A DNA stretch of 64,000 nucleotides from Hyaloscypha bicolor E (GCF_002865645.1 NW_020194512.1:124001-188000), one strand, 5' to 3'. Positions 1 through 12,372 are shown, counted from the stretch's first letter. The notes: a model not told the origin generated them from the letters alone. Program-made: numbers and translations.

Positions 1-1
1 T

Positions 2-145
2 GTCCGCTTTGTTGAACGGGAAGAAACAGGGAATCTGAAAATGCGATGTGCAACGGAAGAGCAGGAAGCAGAGTTCGAGAAAGTCCCCCGCAGCTCTCAA
101 GTCAGAAGATGTCTTGGATTGATTGCCGCTAGGAGGTTTTGGTAA
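2..145 (+). CDS. possible 3' end of a gene cut by the window edge
   Basis: An open frame runs from base 2 to a TAA at 143-145 and encodes 47 residues ending in LGLIAARRFW. It is rich in charged residues (ETGNLK, EEQEAEFEK), which looks more like protein than random frame. No start lies in the window and no family is recognised. It could be the last exon of an upstream gene or chance. Confidence 0.25.
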   Translation, partial: VRFVEREETGNLKMRCATEEQEAEFEKVPRSSQVRRCLGLIAARRFW

Positions 146-890
146 GTAACAAGAGATGTATTGGAGAATTTGGACTCGTGATGCTTCCGCATTCCAGGGT
201 TTGCCGAGGTCTCTTTCCTTACTGTATTCGTTGCAAGGAGGCGACGCGACTCGGCGACTTCTCAGCCTGATTTGGAAAGGGTTGAGTTTCCGGTTCAATC
301 GGTCAGGTCGAAGGCCATCTCCAACTCTTTGAAATGTACTCATATACAGCATTTCACCTCAACGGGTGTCTCACATCTCTACTGCTCAATAGTAAGGTTA
401 AAGGTCTCTCCTGCATCTCGCGGCCGACCATCGTCATAGGGGTCCATCCTCAGCCCTAGCCTCGCCGCCATCCCTGAACGGACACCTTCCACCCACACTT
501 CTCCCACGCAGCCAGAGCCTAGAACATCGATGAACATCCTGCGCGTGCGGGCTTACCGTCACCATGTACATTCGAAATTCCGATCCTAGGGCCCACCTCT
601 ACGGGCTGGAGTTGAAGTTGGGGGAACCCCTCAAGAGCCGCTTGGACAGTTCTGCTGGTACGTGGAGTCCCGGCACTTCATTGTCAACAGGACGACACGC
701 GCCCGCAAGAGACTGATGGCGAAGTTGCTCAAGGGTGGGAGGAAGGAGGAACCAGTAAGCGAATAAGGATGATCTAGCAGACAGTGAAGTCTGGGGAGGC
801 AGTTCTAGCAAAGTACGTCATCGGGGGTATGTGGGAAGTTTGAGCGTGCATAACAGCTGACAATGACTCGATCAGCAGCCTCGACCCTCG
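146..890. other. non-coding stretch upstream of the histidine kinase
   Basis: I see no convincing gene here. Short open frames exist on both strands but overlap one another and show no family resemblance. The last few hundred bases should hold the promoter and 5' leader of the histidine kinase. An alternative in-frame-less ATG at 863 precedes the chosen start at 891. Confidence 0.4.
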
Positions 891-3800
891 ATGCAGAACA
901 ACACGCACGCCCAGAGCGAGCCTTCCAGGCATTCGGCCCTCGATCTCCAATTAGCTGTTCTGCGACATCTGCCAACCCCCGTGTTGGTTCTCTCCCCGAG
1001 CCGAAAGGCCGTGTTCTTGAATCGAGCTGCCGAACGGGCCATTGGAAGTTCGGACCCCATACAATCGGGGACGAGTGCACTCGGGCAGGGCCCTGTCGAC
1101 TTGGGGATCAATCTGCTGTATAATCGGATGTGGAACGTGGTCCTGGATAAACTTGTGACGGCACAGAAGGAAGCCAACTCGGATGGGAACACTTGCCCGG
1201 TCCACAAACTCGACGCTGTGGTTTCGAACACAAACCTCACGTACGAAGAGAGGCATTTTCGGATACTGGCCTCTATAGTTACGGCTGATGATGGGATGTA
1301 CTTTCTGCTTTCGTTTGAACGGGCTGCACATATCGAGAAGCAAATAAAACCCCACCATGACGACCAGATCTCCTCCCCTGATGGAGGCCATCCCGTTACT
1401 CCAAATGGAGCGCAGCATGGCACAGCTGTGGACGGTCGGAGAGACATCCATCGGATCAAGAAAGCCGTGTTCGACAGCAGTAATATAGCGTCATTCATCT
1501 TAACTGTCGATGAGAAGTTCTATTTGACGAACAAGAAAACGAGAGAGGTTCTTGGAGATTTTATGGGTGGAGCAGAGGGCTGTGATGGGTTGAGCTTGAG
1601 AGAGAGGCTGGAAATCTGGGATGAGCACTTTACAAGGCCACTCGAGCATGCTGAGTTCCCCGGAATGAAGCTGGTGAGGGCGAAGAAGCCATTTACAGGC
1701 TATCGATGCGGGTTTATGCATACCATAACGGGCGATAAAGTTGTGATGAATGTGAGTGGGGAGTGTTTATATGACGACGACACGGGAGAATTTATGGGAG
1801 GGATCTGCTGGTGCAGAGACCTACAGGAGTATGGAGATTTCTTGAGTGAGCAGCAGCAACAAACGTTGGAAAGTCACGAAACGATTTGCAACCTGATGCC
1901 CCATCTTGTTTGGACAACCACGACGGAGGGTCTTTGCGACTGGTTTTCTCAACGGGTAAGCGGGTAAAGTTCACTTCGACTTTGCGGGAACTGAATGATC
2001 GGCAGTGGTACGAATTTACGGGTATGAATAAAGAAGAATCACTCGGAGCTGGATTCCAAAACGCAATACACCCTGATGATCTCCCGGTATTGATGGACAA
2101 ATGGGAGCACCATCGAAAATTAGGAAACGAATGCGAGGTTGAAATAAGATACCGACGAAACGATGGGGTCTACAAGTGGATGCTTGCTCGAGCTTGCCCC
2201 TTAAAGAACGAATCTGGCAAGATATTGAAATGGTATGGAACGAACACAGATATCCATGATCTGGTCATGGCTCGAATCGAGGCAGCGAGGAACAAACTTC
2301 AAGTACTCACCGTGCTTGCACATGCGGAGGTCAACTTGTTTTCTATCAACAAAGACCGAATATGTACGATGGCCGAAGGTGGCATGCTCTGGGACTCTGA
2401 AGCGGAATCATATGATATCAATAACAAGTCGACACTGGTTGGAAAAGATGCAATCGAAATTGCACAACAGACTCAGCCCGGAGGTGTTCCTGGTTTGTAC
2501 CCAAGCCGCACAGATTGAGAATCTATTGACCATATAAATCTAGGCTACGAGAGGAATGTCATGGAGGTTCTGTCCGGGAAGGTTGGAGTTGCGCAGTCCG
2601 AAGACAGAATTGGGGACCGAATATTTCGAACTAGAGTTGTGGCAGAATTAGAACATAACTCGAGTGATGGCGGTAAGGAACCAGAAGTGAAAGGGTGTCT
2701 TGGATTAAGTATTGATGTTACGGATATGAAGGCTCGAGCTGCGTTAGAGTTGGACAATGCTCGATTGATGATGGAGGAGCAAGCTGCAAAGGATTCGAAT
2801 CGAGTGAAGAGTCAGTTCTTAGCAAATGTGAGTTTACATATTCGTAGGAGGCCCAATACTGATGGATGGATTCGCAGATGTCTCACGAATTGAGAACACC
2901 CACCGCTGTACGTCTCGTTTCCTCCCAACTTTGATCAGGCTAACATGAAACAGGGAGTGATTGGAATGGTCGAGTTGCTCAGCGAAGATCCAAATCTGAC
3001 CTCGGAGCAGCAAGAATATGTCAATAGCATTCAACTATCTGCCAAAGCGCTTCTTACAATCGTCAACGACATCCTAGACTTCTCAAAGATCGAAAGCGGC
3101 CGCCTTGACATCGAAGAGGTACCTTTCAATCTCGCATCGATCATCAGCGAGCTGTGCAAATTACTCGGCATGTTCGCAAACCAAAAGGGATTAAAGTTCG
3201 GTTACGAGAATACTATGGACGAGAATCTCGAACTTTTTGGAGACCCTGGACGGACAAGACAAGTGCTGTCCAATCTTCTGACGAATGCTTTGAAGTTTAC
3301 CAAGGAAGGATCTGTTCACTTAACAGTGTCATCAAGGGCAATGAGTCCACAGTTGGCCGGTGACGAGGTCCTGGAGGTTCAGTTCATCATCGAAGACACG
3401 GGAATTGGTATCGAGAAGCATGTGCTTGATAAATTGTTTAGGCCGTTCAGTCAGGGCGATTCCTCGACTGCCCGCCTGTTTGGCGGGACAGGACTCGGGC
3501 TTACGATTTCAAGAAATGTGGGCATTTCCTCCCTGCTATCCACAACAATAGGCTGATAGCAACCAGCTGGCAAGCTTAATGAAAGGCTCCATTACCCTCG
3601 ACTCCACACCCAACGTGGGCAGCAAAGCAATCTTCACCGTTCCGCTAAAAGTCTCCTCTTACTGTCGCAACCCACGCCTCGACGCCTCGACCTCCTCCCC
3701 ACCACATCCAGGCTTCCGTCTCTCCGCCCGAACAGGCAAGAAGTTGACACCAACGTCAACGCAGAACGTAGCTCACCGCTCTATAAACCAAGACCTCCTG

Positions 3801-4501
3801 AACCAACAAATCTCCAACAGCGTGACAGATTATTCACCAGTGCCGTCACCTCCAATGGATCGGTCACTTCGCCACGGCTCTGTTGAGGGCCTTTCGCCTG
3901 GTACTCCACTTCAATTGTCTGCAGAGCAAAGGAGTATGGTTCATATTCTGGTTGTGGAAGATAAGTATGTTCCCTCTCCAGCTCCTCCAGCTCCCCCCAT
4001 TCTTCTCATTATTGTGTGAAGGCTGAAAGTAATGGAAATAGCGCAATCAACCAAACCATAGCAATCAAGAATATTCGCAAACTCGGTTTTCCCGTAACAG
4101 CCGTCTGGAACGGCCGCGAAGCCCTCTCCTACCTTCTTTCCCCATCCCGGACACAACCAAGACCGTCGATTATCCTCATGGATGTACAGATGCCGGTTAT
4201 GGACGGGTATGAAGCTACGTGTATCTTGCGTACTGGGAAGGAATATTCTCTGGACCAAATTGAGTCGAAAGAAAGGAATGCCGATGGCGATGCTATTAAA
4301 GGGCCAGCTGAGGGGAGTGGGGCAAGGGCGAAAGTGAGGCTGAGTGACATTCCTGTGATTGCGATGACCGCTTCAGCCATTCAGGGCGATAAGGAGAAGT
4401 GTCATGAGGCGGGGATGGACGATTATCTGGCTAAGCCGGTGGAGAAGGCGAGGCTGGAGGAGATGCTTCTTAAGTGGGCAGGGAGGAGGAGGGGGGGTTG
4501 A
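891..4501 (+). CDS. PAS-domain hybrid histidine kinase (two-component sensor)
   Basis: Sensor kinase that autophosphorylates on His and passes phosphate to its own receiver Asp, feeding a phosphorelay (family knowledge). Seven exons: 891-1955, 2006-2492, 2544-2827, 2878-2907, 2954-3517, 3567-3964, 4042-4501. Introns are 46-77 bp, and the coding length of 3,288 nt gives 1,095 residues with no internal stop. N-terminal half: several PAS/PAC-type segments, clearest around residues 335-450 (LVWTTTTEG, HPDDLPVLMDKW). H-box MSHELRTPTA with His615 is split so that exon 4 codes only these 10 residues. N-box around Asn733 (LLTNALKF), then DTGIGIE and FGGTGLGLTIS of the ATPase domain. Receiver from about 938 (HILVVEDN) with phosphoacceptor Asp990 (ILMDVQMPVMDG) and the Lys of YLAKPVE. 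A serine/proline-rich linker joins ATPase and receiver. The receiver has a roughly 30-residue insert after the Asp loop. No membrane segment is seen, so probably cytosolic. The fungal group assignment is not settled. Confidence 0.93.
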
Positions 4502-4948
4502 GAGGAAAATAGAAATAGACAAATTCGACCTCGTTCAGTGTCAGAGAGTCCAGGATATTGGCCCAATGATCAATTATCTGATGATACCAACCTCGTGGAT
4601 ATCTATGAAAGAATGGACATCTCTCTAAACACTTATCTAAGTGTGCCCACGCTCTAAGTTCCTTTCCTGTAAGAGAGAGAGATATCGAGGAGCATAAAGC
4701 AAGCGAGACCCCTTTTTGCTCGGTGAGAAATTACCCCGCCATTTCGCACACCCCGCCCCGCCCCCACTTTTCGGGTGACACAAGAAAGGAACCGCGCCTT
4801 TCTTTCAACACGCTTGAATACGCGATTTCACCTTGTGATGGCGAAAGACGACTCCTGCGACTTCACCTGACAAAACTCTCGCCACCTTCCCTTCGTACTC
4901 CATTGAGCATCTAAACCCACCAAGCAGTGCCCGCTTCAAGCACAAGTC
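4502..4948. other. intergenic region, terminator of kinase and promoter of NmrA-like gene
   Basis: Contains a short GAGAGAGA run near 4675, a GC-rich patch of CCCCGCC motifs at 4735-4760 and a pyrimidine-rich leader before the ATG at 4949. No gene is seen. Confidence 0.4.
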
Positions 4949-5973
4949 ATGGCGCCAAAGAAGGAGAACCTCCTCCTGCTCGGAGCAACCGGATACATTG
5001 GAACCGATATCCTCGAGCAGGTCATAAAAGCTAAAGAGTCGTTTGGTCGAATCGCTATCTTGACTTCCCCGTCCACAGCTCAAAACAAAGCTGATGTATT
5101 GGCGAAGCTGAAAAACCAGGGCGTAGAGGTTATCATTGGCGACACCTCGAATTCCTCCGACCTTCTAAACGCATTCAACGACATCGACACCGTGATCAGC
5201 GCAGCGGGGCGACCAATTATAGCACAGCAGATAGATTGGATAAACATCGCTATCCAGGCTCCGTCCGTGAAAAGGTTCTTTCCCTCTGAGTACGGGACGG
5301 ATATTGAGTACGATGCAAGCTCGGCAAACGAGGTTCCTCATCAGCAGAAACTGAAAGTTAGAGCAGCGCTCAGGGAGCAGGAGAAAGAAGGAAAGGGGCT
5401 GGAGTACACGTTCGTTGTGACGGGGCCTTTTGCGTATGGGTATCTGGCTGCTGGGAAAGGTTCACTGGGATCTTTTGATGTGAAGGAGAAGAAGGCTGTT
5501 GTGCTTGGTGATGGGAAGGGGAAGATTAGCTTGACGACGGATCCTGAGTGAGTTCCACTCCCCCTCTCCCCTCTCCTCCCCTCCCCGCCCTTCATCTGAC
5601 TAACACGGTTTTAACCAGTGTGGGCAAACTCGTCGTCGCTGCTCTTCTGCATCCTGAAGCAGCTAGAAATCGCGCATTGAGAGTCAACTCGTTCACTACC
5701 ACTCCACTGGAGATAGTTGAAGAGTTTGAAAAGCAAACAGGGGGCGGAAAATGGGGAGTTGAATTTATAGCATTGGAGAGGGCGAGGGAGCTGGAGAAGA
5801 AGGCGTATGAGGAGGGCAATCCATACGCTGTTGTTTTCACGCTAAGAAGGATTTGGGGTGAGGGTGGCACGCTTTATGAGAGGAGGGATAATGGGATCAT
5901 TGGGGCGGAGGAGGGATTGGATGATTTGACCGACGCTGTTAAGGTGGCAATTGCGGCTCAGACGGGAGCTTGA
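4949..5973 (+). CDS. NmrA-like / isoflavone-reductase family NAD(P)-binding protein
   Basis: Two exons, 4949-5547 and 5619-5973, with a 71-bp GT-AG intron in which GA plus T restores an Asp codon; 317 residues. The N-terminus shows the glycine-rich dinucleotide motif GATGYIG (residues 12-18) followed by a Rossmann fold with VISAAG and the family-typical [10 protein letters not shown]. This matches atypical short-chain dehydrogenases of the NmrA/isoflavone reductase/PCBER group, cytosolic enzymes or redox sensors that bind NADP(H). The catalytic Lys of reductases is not confidently placed. The protein may therefore be an enzyme on phenolic substrates or an NmrA-type regulator. It lies tail to tail with HET protein 1. 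The length is normal for the family and no damage is seen. Confidence 0.9.
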
Positions 5974-6306
5974 TATGGCGAGGAAGACGTTGAATGAGTA
6001 CTTTCTGGTACGATATTTCTTGGATGATCATCCTATCTTTTTTTTCCCTGTGTGTAATCTGACATGGAAGCCAGCTTGGTTTGCGAACCGGAAAGTCTTA
6101 ATCTTCCACTCCTCCCCTGCACTTCCCCCTGTGATGAGAAACCCCCTCAAGAACCTTGGCACCATTTTCCCCATCTCCACGATGGAAATATTCATTCCAA
6201 TACATGTTCTCGTCCCAGCTCCAAACTAAAGAATTATTCCGTTGGAGAGGCGAGATAAAATGAGTAAGGGACAAATTTTTATGACCAGTTTTGGAACATC
6301 TCATGG
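5974..6306. other. short convergent intergenic region
   Basis: Lies between the stop of the NmrA-like gene and the stop of HET protein 1. It should hold both 3' ends. A T-run (TTTTTTTT near 6040) is the only notable feature. Confidence 0.4.
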
Positions 6307-8403
6307 CTAGACCAGTATGAAGTCTTCAAGCACCGCAGTGTCCACCTTCCAAATCTCGCCGGACATTAACCCTTGAGTGTAGCATTCCCCAACCAATCGG
6401 AACTTCTCCTTGCGTGTCCTTTTTACGTATGGCACGTCGATTCCACCAACATTCACATCGCCACACCATTCATATTCGATTCTGGGCGGTTCGTTAAATG
6501 CTCTGAAGTCCTCATTTTGTGGCCGCAAAGCATGTGGTACTCTTGATCCAGCAAAGACGCAGATCTGGTCATTGATCTCTAGTTCCTTCGGCCCCAGGCC
6601 CATGTACCCTTTTCTCGTTACATAGAATCTCCTTTCTTGAGAACGATCAACCACTCGACTGAAATATGTCATCAATTCGTAGTCAATCATAACCATACCG
6701 GGCGATGTTATGATCCTGTTCTGGCCAGTCAGATCCCCAAGCTTCAAGTAAATCCAATTCCGAAAGCCGGTGAACTCATCCGGAAGCTCTGGCTGGGGTT
6801 CATTGTCGGGAACCTGTTCCGGGAGCATGTTGCCAATTTGTCTTTTGTAGTCGAATGTCACCTCTTTATCGTCCATGATTAAAGTCCTTGCAAGTGCCGC
6901 CCATACAGACCCCCCTCCCACTCGATACGGATATCTGTCCATCCCAACAAAAGCCAAGGTCTCGAAAAGTCTCATCTCCAGAAATTGATACCACAACCCA
7001 ACGTAGCTAGGATTGACGACTGTCCATTTTGGTTCCCCCTTGGCTAACTCTTCTTGCTCGATTTCTCCAACGCACGGCATCACGGCAAGAACCCTGTCGA
7101 TCAACTTTCCCCTTGTCACGAGCACCGAGTTCGACTCGTCGAATTCGAGCGTCGCCTCAAATTTACCACCAGCGGCAAATCCACGTAACATATCAGTAGG
7201 ACCGCGAAATGGAAGCCTCCAATCCGGGACCCAAGATGGAATCTTCAAACTCTCTCCACATAGCAGATGGTTCGAGATTCCTGCCCAGGACAAAACATCC
7301 ACGCTGCCACTTTCTCGAATGCAATATCTTGCAAACGCTTCGAAGACCTCTGCCTCGGATCTTTTATACTCGATAGTGAAAGGGGTCTTCCTGCGGTGAT
7401 TGAAGATACCGAGCAGCGCAAAAACCCTGTCCTTGTCATCTCTGCAGTCAAACCCTCTAGCATCTTCCAAACAAGCATATATCTGAATCGCCATCGCCTC
7501 TCTCTCACTCGCCCAAATATCTTTCCTAATTCTCGCAACCTTCGTGATATTCTGCAGTCCTCTAGTCACAGCCCCCCTTCCCATCCCTGTCCTCCGGTTA
7601 AGATACTGACTCCCATCACCCTCCAACCTCGCCAGAACCTCACCTGCCATAGCCAGGACATCCCATTCGACCTTCTCTGTGCCACAGTAAACAGTCGCCG
7701 TCCTCGCAAAAGCGATTTCTTGAATAACCCACCGCCGAGAGAACCATGGTCGCGTCCAGATCACATCTGTCTTCTTCATCATTTCCGAATCGCCATACAC
7801 TTCTTCCCAAAGCACTTTGTTTGTTGCACCATGCTCTTCGCAATGTTGTTCAACCTTCGGCTCCAGAACAGGACCTCCACGTTCCAAGAACTTGCTTCCA
7901 ATGTGCGTCAAATAGCGCATCGCCTCTTTGGATCCCTCGGACTCAGTTCCCAGCCAAATTAATACATTTGACGCCTTCCGATAGATATCCTCCATGAGCG
8001 GGATCTGGTGGGACTTCTCTTCCGTGTCAGATTGATTAATACATATGGCGTCGATCCAGATTCGTAACTCTTTGTCTGGTTGCTGGAAGTTCAGGAGGGC
8101 ATCCCGCAGGTTTTGCGTTATTTTGATTTTGTGAGCGTCGCAGAGTAAAGTGCACGGGAAAACATTCTCGCCCCAAGTGTAAGAGGGGGCTTGGAATACC
8201 GGGTTGCTCTCTAGAGAGACTTCTTCGAGTTTACAGTGGAGCTGTTTGTCTTGGAGGCTTGCGCGGCAAGGCAGAAGGCAGAGAACTCGTATTGAGGTTA
8301 GTGATGCGAGGGGTCTGTATTGATATGGCTGCTGCATGATATTGGTTGTTGAATGGTTCCCTGCTTCTGGGAGACTCTGTTGGGGGTCTTTCAAGTTCTC
8401 CAT
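6307..8403 (-). CDS. heterokaryon incompatibility (HET) domain protein 1
   Basis: Single-exon gene of 698 residues. The HET domain fills roughly residues 35-190: FQAPSYTWGE, then LRIWIDAICINQSD, then IYRKASNVLIWLG, the three classical blocks of the family. The long C-terminal half ends with the recurrent LVGECYTQGLMSGEIW motif of single-domain HET proteins. HET domains trigger cell death when genetically different hyphae fuse (family knowledge). The partner and trigger here cannot be told. The start at 8403 was chosen because it is the first ATG of the frame. A second ATG, 22 codons in (MQQPYQYRPL), sits nearer the domain and is an alternative start. No introns or lesions are seen. The opposite strand has a 231-codon open frame that I regard as a shadow. 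Confidence 0.93.
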   Translation of the reverse strand: MENLKDPQQSLPEAGNHSTTNIMQQPYQYRPLASLTSIRVLCLLPCRASLQDKQLHCKLEEVSLESNPVFQAPSYTWGENVFPCTLLCDAHKIKITQNLRDALLNFQQPDKELRIWIDAICINQSDTEEKSHQIPLMEDIYRKASNVLIWLGTESEGSKEAMRYLTHIGSKFLERGGPVLEPKVEQHCEEHGATNKVLWEEVYGDSEMMKKTDVIWTRPWFSRRWVIQEIAFARTATVYCGTEKVEWDVLAMAGEVLARLEGDGSQYLNRRTGMGRGAVTRGLQNITKVARIRKDIWASEREAMAIQIYACLEDARGFDCRDDKDRVFALLGIFNHRRKTPFTIEYKRSEAEVFEAFARYCIRESGSVDVLSWAGISNHLLCGESLKIPSWVPDWRLPFRGPTDMLRGFAAGGKFEATLEFDESNSVLVTRGKLIDRVLAVMPCVGEIEQEELAKGEPKWTVVNPSYVGLWYQFLEMRLFETLAFVGMDRYPYRVGGGSVWAALARTLIMDDKEVTFDYKRQIGNMLPEQVPDNEPQPELPDEFTGFRNWIYLKLGDLTGQNRIITSPGMVMIDYELMTYFSRVVDRSQERRFYVTRKGYMGLGPKELEINDQICVFAGSRVPHALRPQNEDFRAFNEPPRIEYEWCGDVNVGGIDVPYVKRTRKEKFRLVGECYTQGLMSGEIWKVDTAVLEDFILV

Positions 8404-9750
8404 AATTTGATATAGGTCTCTGAGATATTTGGGAATGGTGTTGTTGAAGAGGGAATTGATGTGGGGCTGAGTACCTCGTATCGACTCGTGGAGGTGGAAC
8501 GAATGAAGGTGGCTTGCACGTGCCGTCCCAAAATAGCCGCTGCATGCCTGCCAAGCAAAATACTTCTATCCGGAACCACTGTGTACCACTCATCGCCTGC
8601 AGCTGACAAATCGTTTACTTATGCCATCTTGAGATGTACCCGAGGCATGTTTTGCGGGTTTAGGGTCATGGGAAAAGTTAGTCAGTTTAGGTCTTGAATA
8701 TCCAATATCCATCTCTCTGGAATTACCCCGCTTTACCCCGCTATTTCAGGAGTCAGGAGACTTCTCGCTTAAAGTCTCCTAATAAACAAAACAATACCAA
8801 CCACTACTACGCTATTTGACCATTATTTGTGAATCATTTCATGGTATGAATAAACATTCAACTTATAGCTCTTACGCGACATGGACTTAGATTTGCCTCG
8901 GACGGTTTATTTTTATTTTTCATGTATTGCTGCATTTGCACTCTAGCAGGCCGGCCGCAGCAGGGTAGAAAGACTATGCTCGCCATGTGCTGTAACAGAC
9001 CAGCCGCCTCAGTAGAGAGAGACCATGCTCACGTGAAAAAAAGAAGGGAAAAAACCGGCGTCACGCCGAAAGCCGTGCTAAATCCTTCAGCTATTCTGGA
9101 AGTCTGAAATCGCGGAAATCGGGAACTACCAGAGCTGATGACAGCAAGAGCCGTCTATCGTTAACTCATGCTGCCTTAATTCTGGATTATTAGTCTTATA
9201 CTGGCTCAGAAGGCCCCAGACGTCGTCGTCTCGTTCGTCTTTCGTAGTACTAGGGGTTCGAAGCGATCTCTTCCGCATCGTTGGTGGAGCCATAAACATT
9301 CCAATTATAGTTTGAGTAAAAATACTTATTCATCATTACTGCTAGAAGTGTTTGAAGTATCCAACTTAACTCGGAACATTGATCAGATCAGTGTTATTTC
9401 TATTAATAGCAGACCAGCTTCATCTCTCTTATTCAGGATCTAATAAAGGCATTCGAATACTCTCTCACTAAACTATCACTGTAAGCAAGACCATACCAAT
9501 CCTAATCACTGGCCCTTAGCGACCACTGCCTCTGCATCATTGATTTATAGATTCAAGGTCATCAAATCGTCAACAATACGACACCGAAATACTCAATAGA
9601 ATCAATTTGCACTGAACTGAAGACAGAAAAACCAATGAAGACTCCCTCCCCCGATTCGAGAATCAATACTGAAATCACGAAAGTGCCTTTCCCCCCTTCA
9701 TCGCCATTCTGGGAAGTTCCTCAGAGCTAAGTTTGTTTCCGTTGCCCGTC
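8404..9750. other. 1.3-kb intergenic region without a recognised gene
   Basis: Holds the HET 1 promoter. A near-tandem TTACCCCGCT unit occurs twice at 8724-8741. From about 8770 to 9700 the sequence is moderately AT-rich with no frame I can support and no clear inverted repeat. Confidence 0.4.
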
Positions 9751-10335
9751 CTAGACGTACTCCTTCTCGACCTCCTCTACCATTGTCAATGTGGTCTCTT
9801 CTTGTGCGTTTGGTCCATGGACAACGATCTGCTGAGCTTCCACATCCCCAAGGGTAGAAGATTTTTCCTGTGAAGGCACAGTGGCAAAAGGAGCAGTCTC
9901 GCTATCCTTGACCTTTGCCGGAGATCCCGCATCGCTACTCTTCTTTCCCCAGTCGAACAACTTGCGCATGAAAGAGGCCTTCTTCTCCGTTTGACCAGGC
10001 TGCGGCGGAAGTCTACCGATCAGATGCTTCTTCCTCGGATTGTTTCTCCCATGTGCACCCTGAAACGTTTTGGTTGCATCCTTCCCGGCGTTCTGTGCAA
10101 TTACTGTCTGGGGTTAGCTTTGGCAGCCTGGAAGAATTACGAACTTACCTCTTGGACCACCTGGGTGTCTATGGTGGAATTGCGTGAAGTCGTATACCTT
10201 GCCATTGACCAGGACCCAGAGGTCCTCAGGAGTGCTGTGTGTGGCGACTTCCTCCTCGGTATAAATGGGGAGCTCATTGTCCATTCTGGAGTGGGCGTCA
10301 AAGGCGTCGCGGAAGCTGGTGTAGAATACTGACAT
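9751..10335 (-). CDS. cytochrome b5-like heme-binding domain protein
   Basis: Two exons on the minus strand, 10335-10149 and 10103-9751, with a 45-bp intron (GTAAGT donor at 10148, acceptor ending 10104); 540 nt, 179 residues. The cytochrome b5 fold is near the N-terminus: [19 protein letters not shown], then [17 protein letters not shown] with the first axial His in HPGG, then [10 protein letters not shown]. The second axial His is probably the one in FQGAHG. After the domain (from about residue 105) comes a charged, Ser/Thr/Glu-rich tail without a membrane anchor, so this is more likely a soluble b5-like protein than microsomal b5. I chose MSVFYTSF at 10335 as the start. The frame is open to an ATG at 10476, which would add 47 low-complexity residues. 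Electron carrier role inferred from the domain alone. Confidence 0.85.
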
Positions 10336-11227
10336 TGCCGAAGTCGGTGAAGAGGAGGGCAGCAGATGAGATGGCTGATTGTAAGAGTCTACGACCTGGG
10401 TTGAGTTGATCCTTTGGAATGTTGGAGGTTTGGTGGATGTTGGTTGTGGTTCCGTTGTGGGAAGAAAGTTGGGCATCTGTGGTGGTCAAGAGGGCATTCT
10501 TAAATGGACCGAGGGGAGTTGGATGCTCACATTGTGAATTGGTTCCTAAATTCCCTAAAAGGCCATGAATAACTATTTGACGTCATATGAACCAATAAAA
10601 CGAGTAAGAATTTGTGATAAATTTGAAATGCCATTGATTCACTAAAACCTTCCACAAGAAGCCAAATATCTAAATTACGCAAGTATGATGCAAGAGAGCA
10701 TGTTGCCGTGTAAGGGTTCACACTTCCCCAAAGGGAAGATGAATACTTGGCACGAGCTGCTTTGTGTTCTTTCTCTGGGATTAAGACGAAAACCACGTAA
10801 GATTAAAGATAGTAAAAGATTCGGGAAGAATGCTGTGTCGCCGTGATATTGCCAATCGCGGCATGCTGGCTCGACCGCAAACCGGAAACAAATGGGCACA
10901 GAATTTGTGACTCAAGGACAGATGAACGAGCTTCGAAGGGAGATTCAGAACTAGAAGCACTCCCGCGTTAATCAAGTTTAGCTTCTAAGCTTGAAGCAAA
11001 GATCAGATGTCGTATTTCTAGTCCAAGAGAGTAAAGCCTGTCCATATGGGATTCTATTCACTTTTCCCGTTGAAGGTGAATCAACCTCATAACCCTTTAT
11101 ATTAGTCTTCGCTAAACCAAAATACACAATGCTTTCCACTCCTTCTCCACTCTCAGCCTTACTCTTCTCAAATCCACAAAAATCTTATTACTACGGGGTA
11201 GTAAACGTTATCCTTGCCCCCAGCGAA
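10336..11227. other. divergent intergenic region
   Basis: Region between two divergently transcribed genes, the cytochrome b5-like gene (minus) and the secreted-protein gene (plus). No further gene is supported. Confidence 0.4.
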
Positions 11228-12372
11228 ATGAATTCAGTACTCCGAACCCTCTCTGCCCTCCTGCTCCTCTTTTGCCTTCCCCTCATCTCCGCGAGGCTCG
11301 CGTTCTATCCTCTTTTCTTCGAACCCAACGCCATGATCACTAGAGTCTCTCATTCCCTTCAACCATCTACGATCCTTCAACTTCTCAGGTTGACACTGAC
11401 TCACACCTGCAGTTCGAAAGCACCGTAAGCATCCCTGCCAATTCACCAGACCGCCAATCACCCGACAACGATTTCCAAGGTTTCTGGCCAGGACTGGAAA
11501 CCGCAGACGCCGACTTCGTCTTCCAGAACGTGATTTGGAATTGGAACCCGACCCTTACACCGGAAGAATGGTCTTTACACCCTATGTATTGCTGTAGGTA
11601 TGTTCCCGATCCCAATCCCTTCACACCAGAGATCCTTGCCTTCTCCAAATCCTTTCTCTACGTAAATTAAAATAGTCAATATCAGACCAATGGGAGGCAC
11701 GGATAATGTCTTTCGACGTGAGTAGGGAGATCCAAATTGTGAATCTGCTCAGTGTTTGGGAATCAAACTTACTTGAACTTCCGCAACACAGTTTATCCCG
11801 GAGATGAAGTTAAGAGCGTCTTCGCCATCGATAACTCGACCGGAAAATGGCACGATAATTGGTCTGTAGCTCGTTGTCAACAGGGGCATGTTGCAAACCA
11901 AGCACCATTTAGTGGCAACATGACATTTGATCCTAGCATTGCCAGTAAGTTCTCCATGCATTTGGAAGGCCGATAAGGGACTATACTGACCATGAGAATA
12001 GCTGTACCTGATCGAGTGCCATACACCATGGTGAGTGAAAGTCCTGGTGCAAAATGAAGGTCAATGACAATCACTAACTGGAGCAGGCAGTCCTCACTAT
12101 TGAGTTGCAGGAAGAGGCAACTTGGGATTTCGGCTCTGTAACATTCACCGACATCACTATAGAGGCCGCCACCAGCGATACGTTATGGTGCACAAAGTAC
12201 GCCCCCAAATATTCATCGTAGAATTTGCTTGACACTGACCATGATCAGTGGCCCTTACCCAGGCGGTGATTCCCCGTCATGGAAGTGGGCTAAGTCTCGC
12301 GGAAACGTGTCTGTTTCTGGTGGAAAGACAACTTGCTATTACTCAAAAATCGTTTTGGTGAGCCCGAATTAG
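11228..12372 (+). CDS. small secreted protein of unknown function, seven exons
   Basis: Proposed exons: 11228-11344, 11413-11597, 11686-11717, 11792-11944, 12002-12030, 12087-12196, 12249-12372. Introns are 52-88 bp; total 750 nt, 249 residues, no internal stop, which supports the hand-made model. The first donor (GTCTCT) is weak, so exon 1 is least certain. The N-terminus is a clear signal peptide (TLSALLLLFCLPLIS). The mature part has an FQGFWPGLE block, YPGDEVKSVFAID, WHDNW, and a C-terminal half with TWDFGSVTFTDI and several Cys. The alternation of aromatic and acidic residues with YPGD suggests a beta-sandwich (concanavalin/G1-like fold), but I do not recognise the family and catalytic Gln/Glu of glutamic peptidases cannot be assigned. 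Probably extracellular. Confidence 0.75.

Noticed and set aside
872..1498. 208-codon minus-strand frame over the histidine kinase start
   Set aside because: Shadow of the kinase first exon, which continues by splicing into recognisable domains.
7267..7962. 231-codon open frame on the plus strand
   Set aside because: It lies wholly antisense to HET protein 1, which has clear domain blocks; it has no family features.
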